DNA of 64,000 bases, taken from positions 124,001 to 188,000 of the forward strand of contig CAWINP010000011.1 in NCBI GenBank assembly GCA_963837485.1, given 5' to 3'. Made by a program: the position numbers and the translations under genes. Origin of the DNA: Solirubrobacter sp963837485. GTDB taxonomy: Bacteria > Actinomycetota > Thermoleophilia > Solirubrobacterales > Solirubrobacteraceae. A model generated the notes under the pieces. That model saw only the letters and a list, made by a program, of their open reading frames with translations. It did no database searches and was not told the origin of the DNA. Positions 63,475-64,000 of the stretch are shown piece after piece (the stretch's first letter is position 1; each line of letters starts with the position of its first letter).

Positions 63475-64000
63475 ATGACTTCAGACCACCCGATGGCACG
63501 CGCGCGGCGGGTCCGCGCGCTTGCCGGGATCGCTTGCGCCATGCTCGGCGCGGGCGCGATCCACGCCGCGACGGCCGCCGCGGACACCGTGAAGTACGAA
63601 TACTCGACGCCGGGCACCTACACGCTCAAGATCCCGGCGTACACGACCTCGGCCACCGTCGTCGCCGACGGCGCGTCGGGCGCTGACGGCGGCAGCATCG
63701 GGAGCGTTTCCGCCGGTGGCAAGGGTGGCAAGGGCTCCCTGCTGAACGCCACCGTCGACGTCGTGCCGGATCTGTTCGTGGCACCGGGCGACACGCTGCA
63801 GGTCGAGATCGGTGCGCGCGGGCAAGGTGGCGCCGGCGGTTCGACGTTCGGGACCCAGCCGGGCGGCGGCGGCGGCGGTGCCGCGACCATCCTGGATCTC
63901 ACGCACAAGGTCACGTTCGCGGTCGCCGGGGGCGGCGGCGGTGGCGGCGGCGCCGGCGGCGCGTTCTTCGGCGTCAACGGCGGCGCCGGCGGCGCAGGCC
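63475..64000 (+). CDS. Secreted glycine-rich surface protein (5' part only)
   Basis: The frame is open from ATG 63475 to the window edge (175 codons seen). A signal segment (LAGIACAMLGAGAIHAATAAA) precedes a beta-type domain (VKYEYSTPGTYTLKIPAYTT) and then long Gly-rich stretches (GGKGGKGS, GGGGGGAAT, GGGGGGGGAGG). Secreted glycine-rich proteins of this pattern, often with downstream Ig-like domains, are common in Thermoleophilia-like genomes, and a surface or matrix function is likely. GGAAG lies 9 nt before the ATG. The function and the rest of the protein lie outside the window. Confidence 0.75.
   Translation, partial: MTSDHPMARARRVRALAGIACAMLGAGAIHAATAAADTVKYEYSTPGTYTLKIPAYTTSATVVADGASGADGGSIGSVSAGGKGGKGSLLNATVDVVPDLFVAPGDTLQVEIGARGQGGAGGSTFGTQPGGGGGGAATILDLTHKVTFAVAGGGGGGGGAGGAFFGVNGGAGGAG

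Overview
The window is GC-rich chromosomal DNA from an actinobacterium. Gene content points to the class Thermoleophilia (Solirubrobacter/Conexibacter-like): many GTG/TTG starts, a monomeric-type isocitrate dehydrogenase, deazaflavin (F420)-type flavoproteins, ECF sigma factors with fused C-terminal domains, a small 'MTTRELNHR' protein, and many secreted glycoside hydrolases. This placement is inferred from gene families, not from a marker gene. No rRNA, tRNA, CRISPR array, prophage or complete insertion sequence was recognised.

Layout. 1-9 kb: end of a Zn-alcohol dehydrogenase, a LarA-like racemase, a PlsC acyltransferase and an aldo/keto reductase; then, on the minus strand, a GGDEF-EAL protein and a hybrid PAS histidine kinase; then an NlpC/P60 wall hydrolase. 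9-17 kb: SigJ/SigG-type ECF factor, a GH15 glucoamylase broken by three 1-bp insertions, VOC proteins, an RSH-type HD hydrolase, isocitrate dehydrogenase, and a lower-GC gap between convergent genes that can fold into nested stems (candidate RNA). 16.6-23 kb: a minus-strand run (TfoX, PPOX, ParB-like, AraC, large ECF sigma, YCII, frameshifted M28B peptidase, PrmC-like methyltransferase, TetR). 23-26 kb: a divergent copper operon (Tat-exported multicopper oxidase, beta-helix protein, cupredoxin) behind two TetR-type palindromes. 26-29 kb: a GntR-fatty acid hydroxylase pair embedded in GC-rich repeats. 29-35 kb: cupin, YjbR, an MMPL exporter, and a tandem-domain secreted protein with about six frameshifts. 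35-43 kb: GntR divergent from a 1217-aa GH92 mannosidase, a reductase, and an ECF sigma/anti-sigma/sulfatase operon. 43-50 kb: a 1148-aa secreted coiled-coil protein, a P450 whose promoter carries the same GTACG-N2-CGTAC palindrome as the copper operon, and a Fur/VIT iron pair. 50-56.4 kb: an eight-gene tightly overlapping membrane electron-transfer cluster ending in a two-component system. 56.4-64 kb: divergent LamG-GH43 and GH10 xylanase genes sharing a C-terminal domain and a LacI-type operator region, then gene remnants and the start of a Gly-rich surface protein.

Themes: plant polysaccharide and glycan degradation, copper/iron redox chemistry outside the membrane, and dense local regulation by palindromic operators. 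The best leads are the electron-transfer cluster that has ApbE but no canonical FMN-binding partner, the two-locus palindrome regulon (copper operon and P450), the candidate structured RNA at 16.4-16.6 kb, and the shared C-terminal domain of the xylanase and GH43 proteins.
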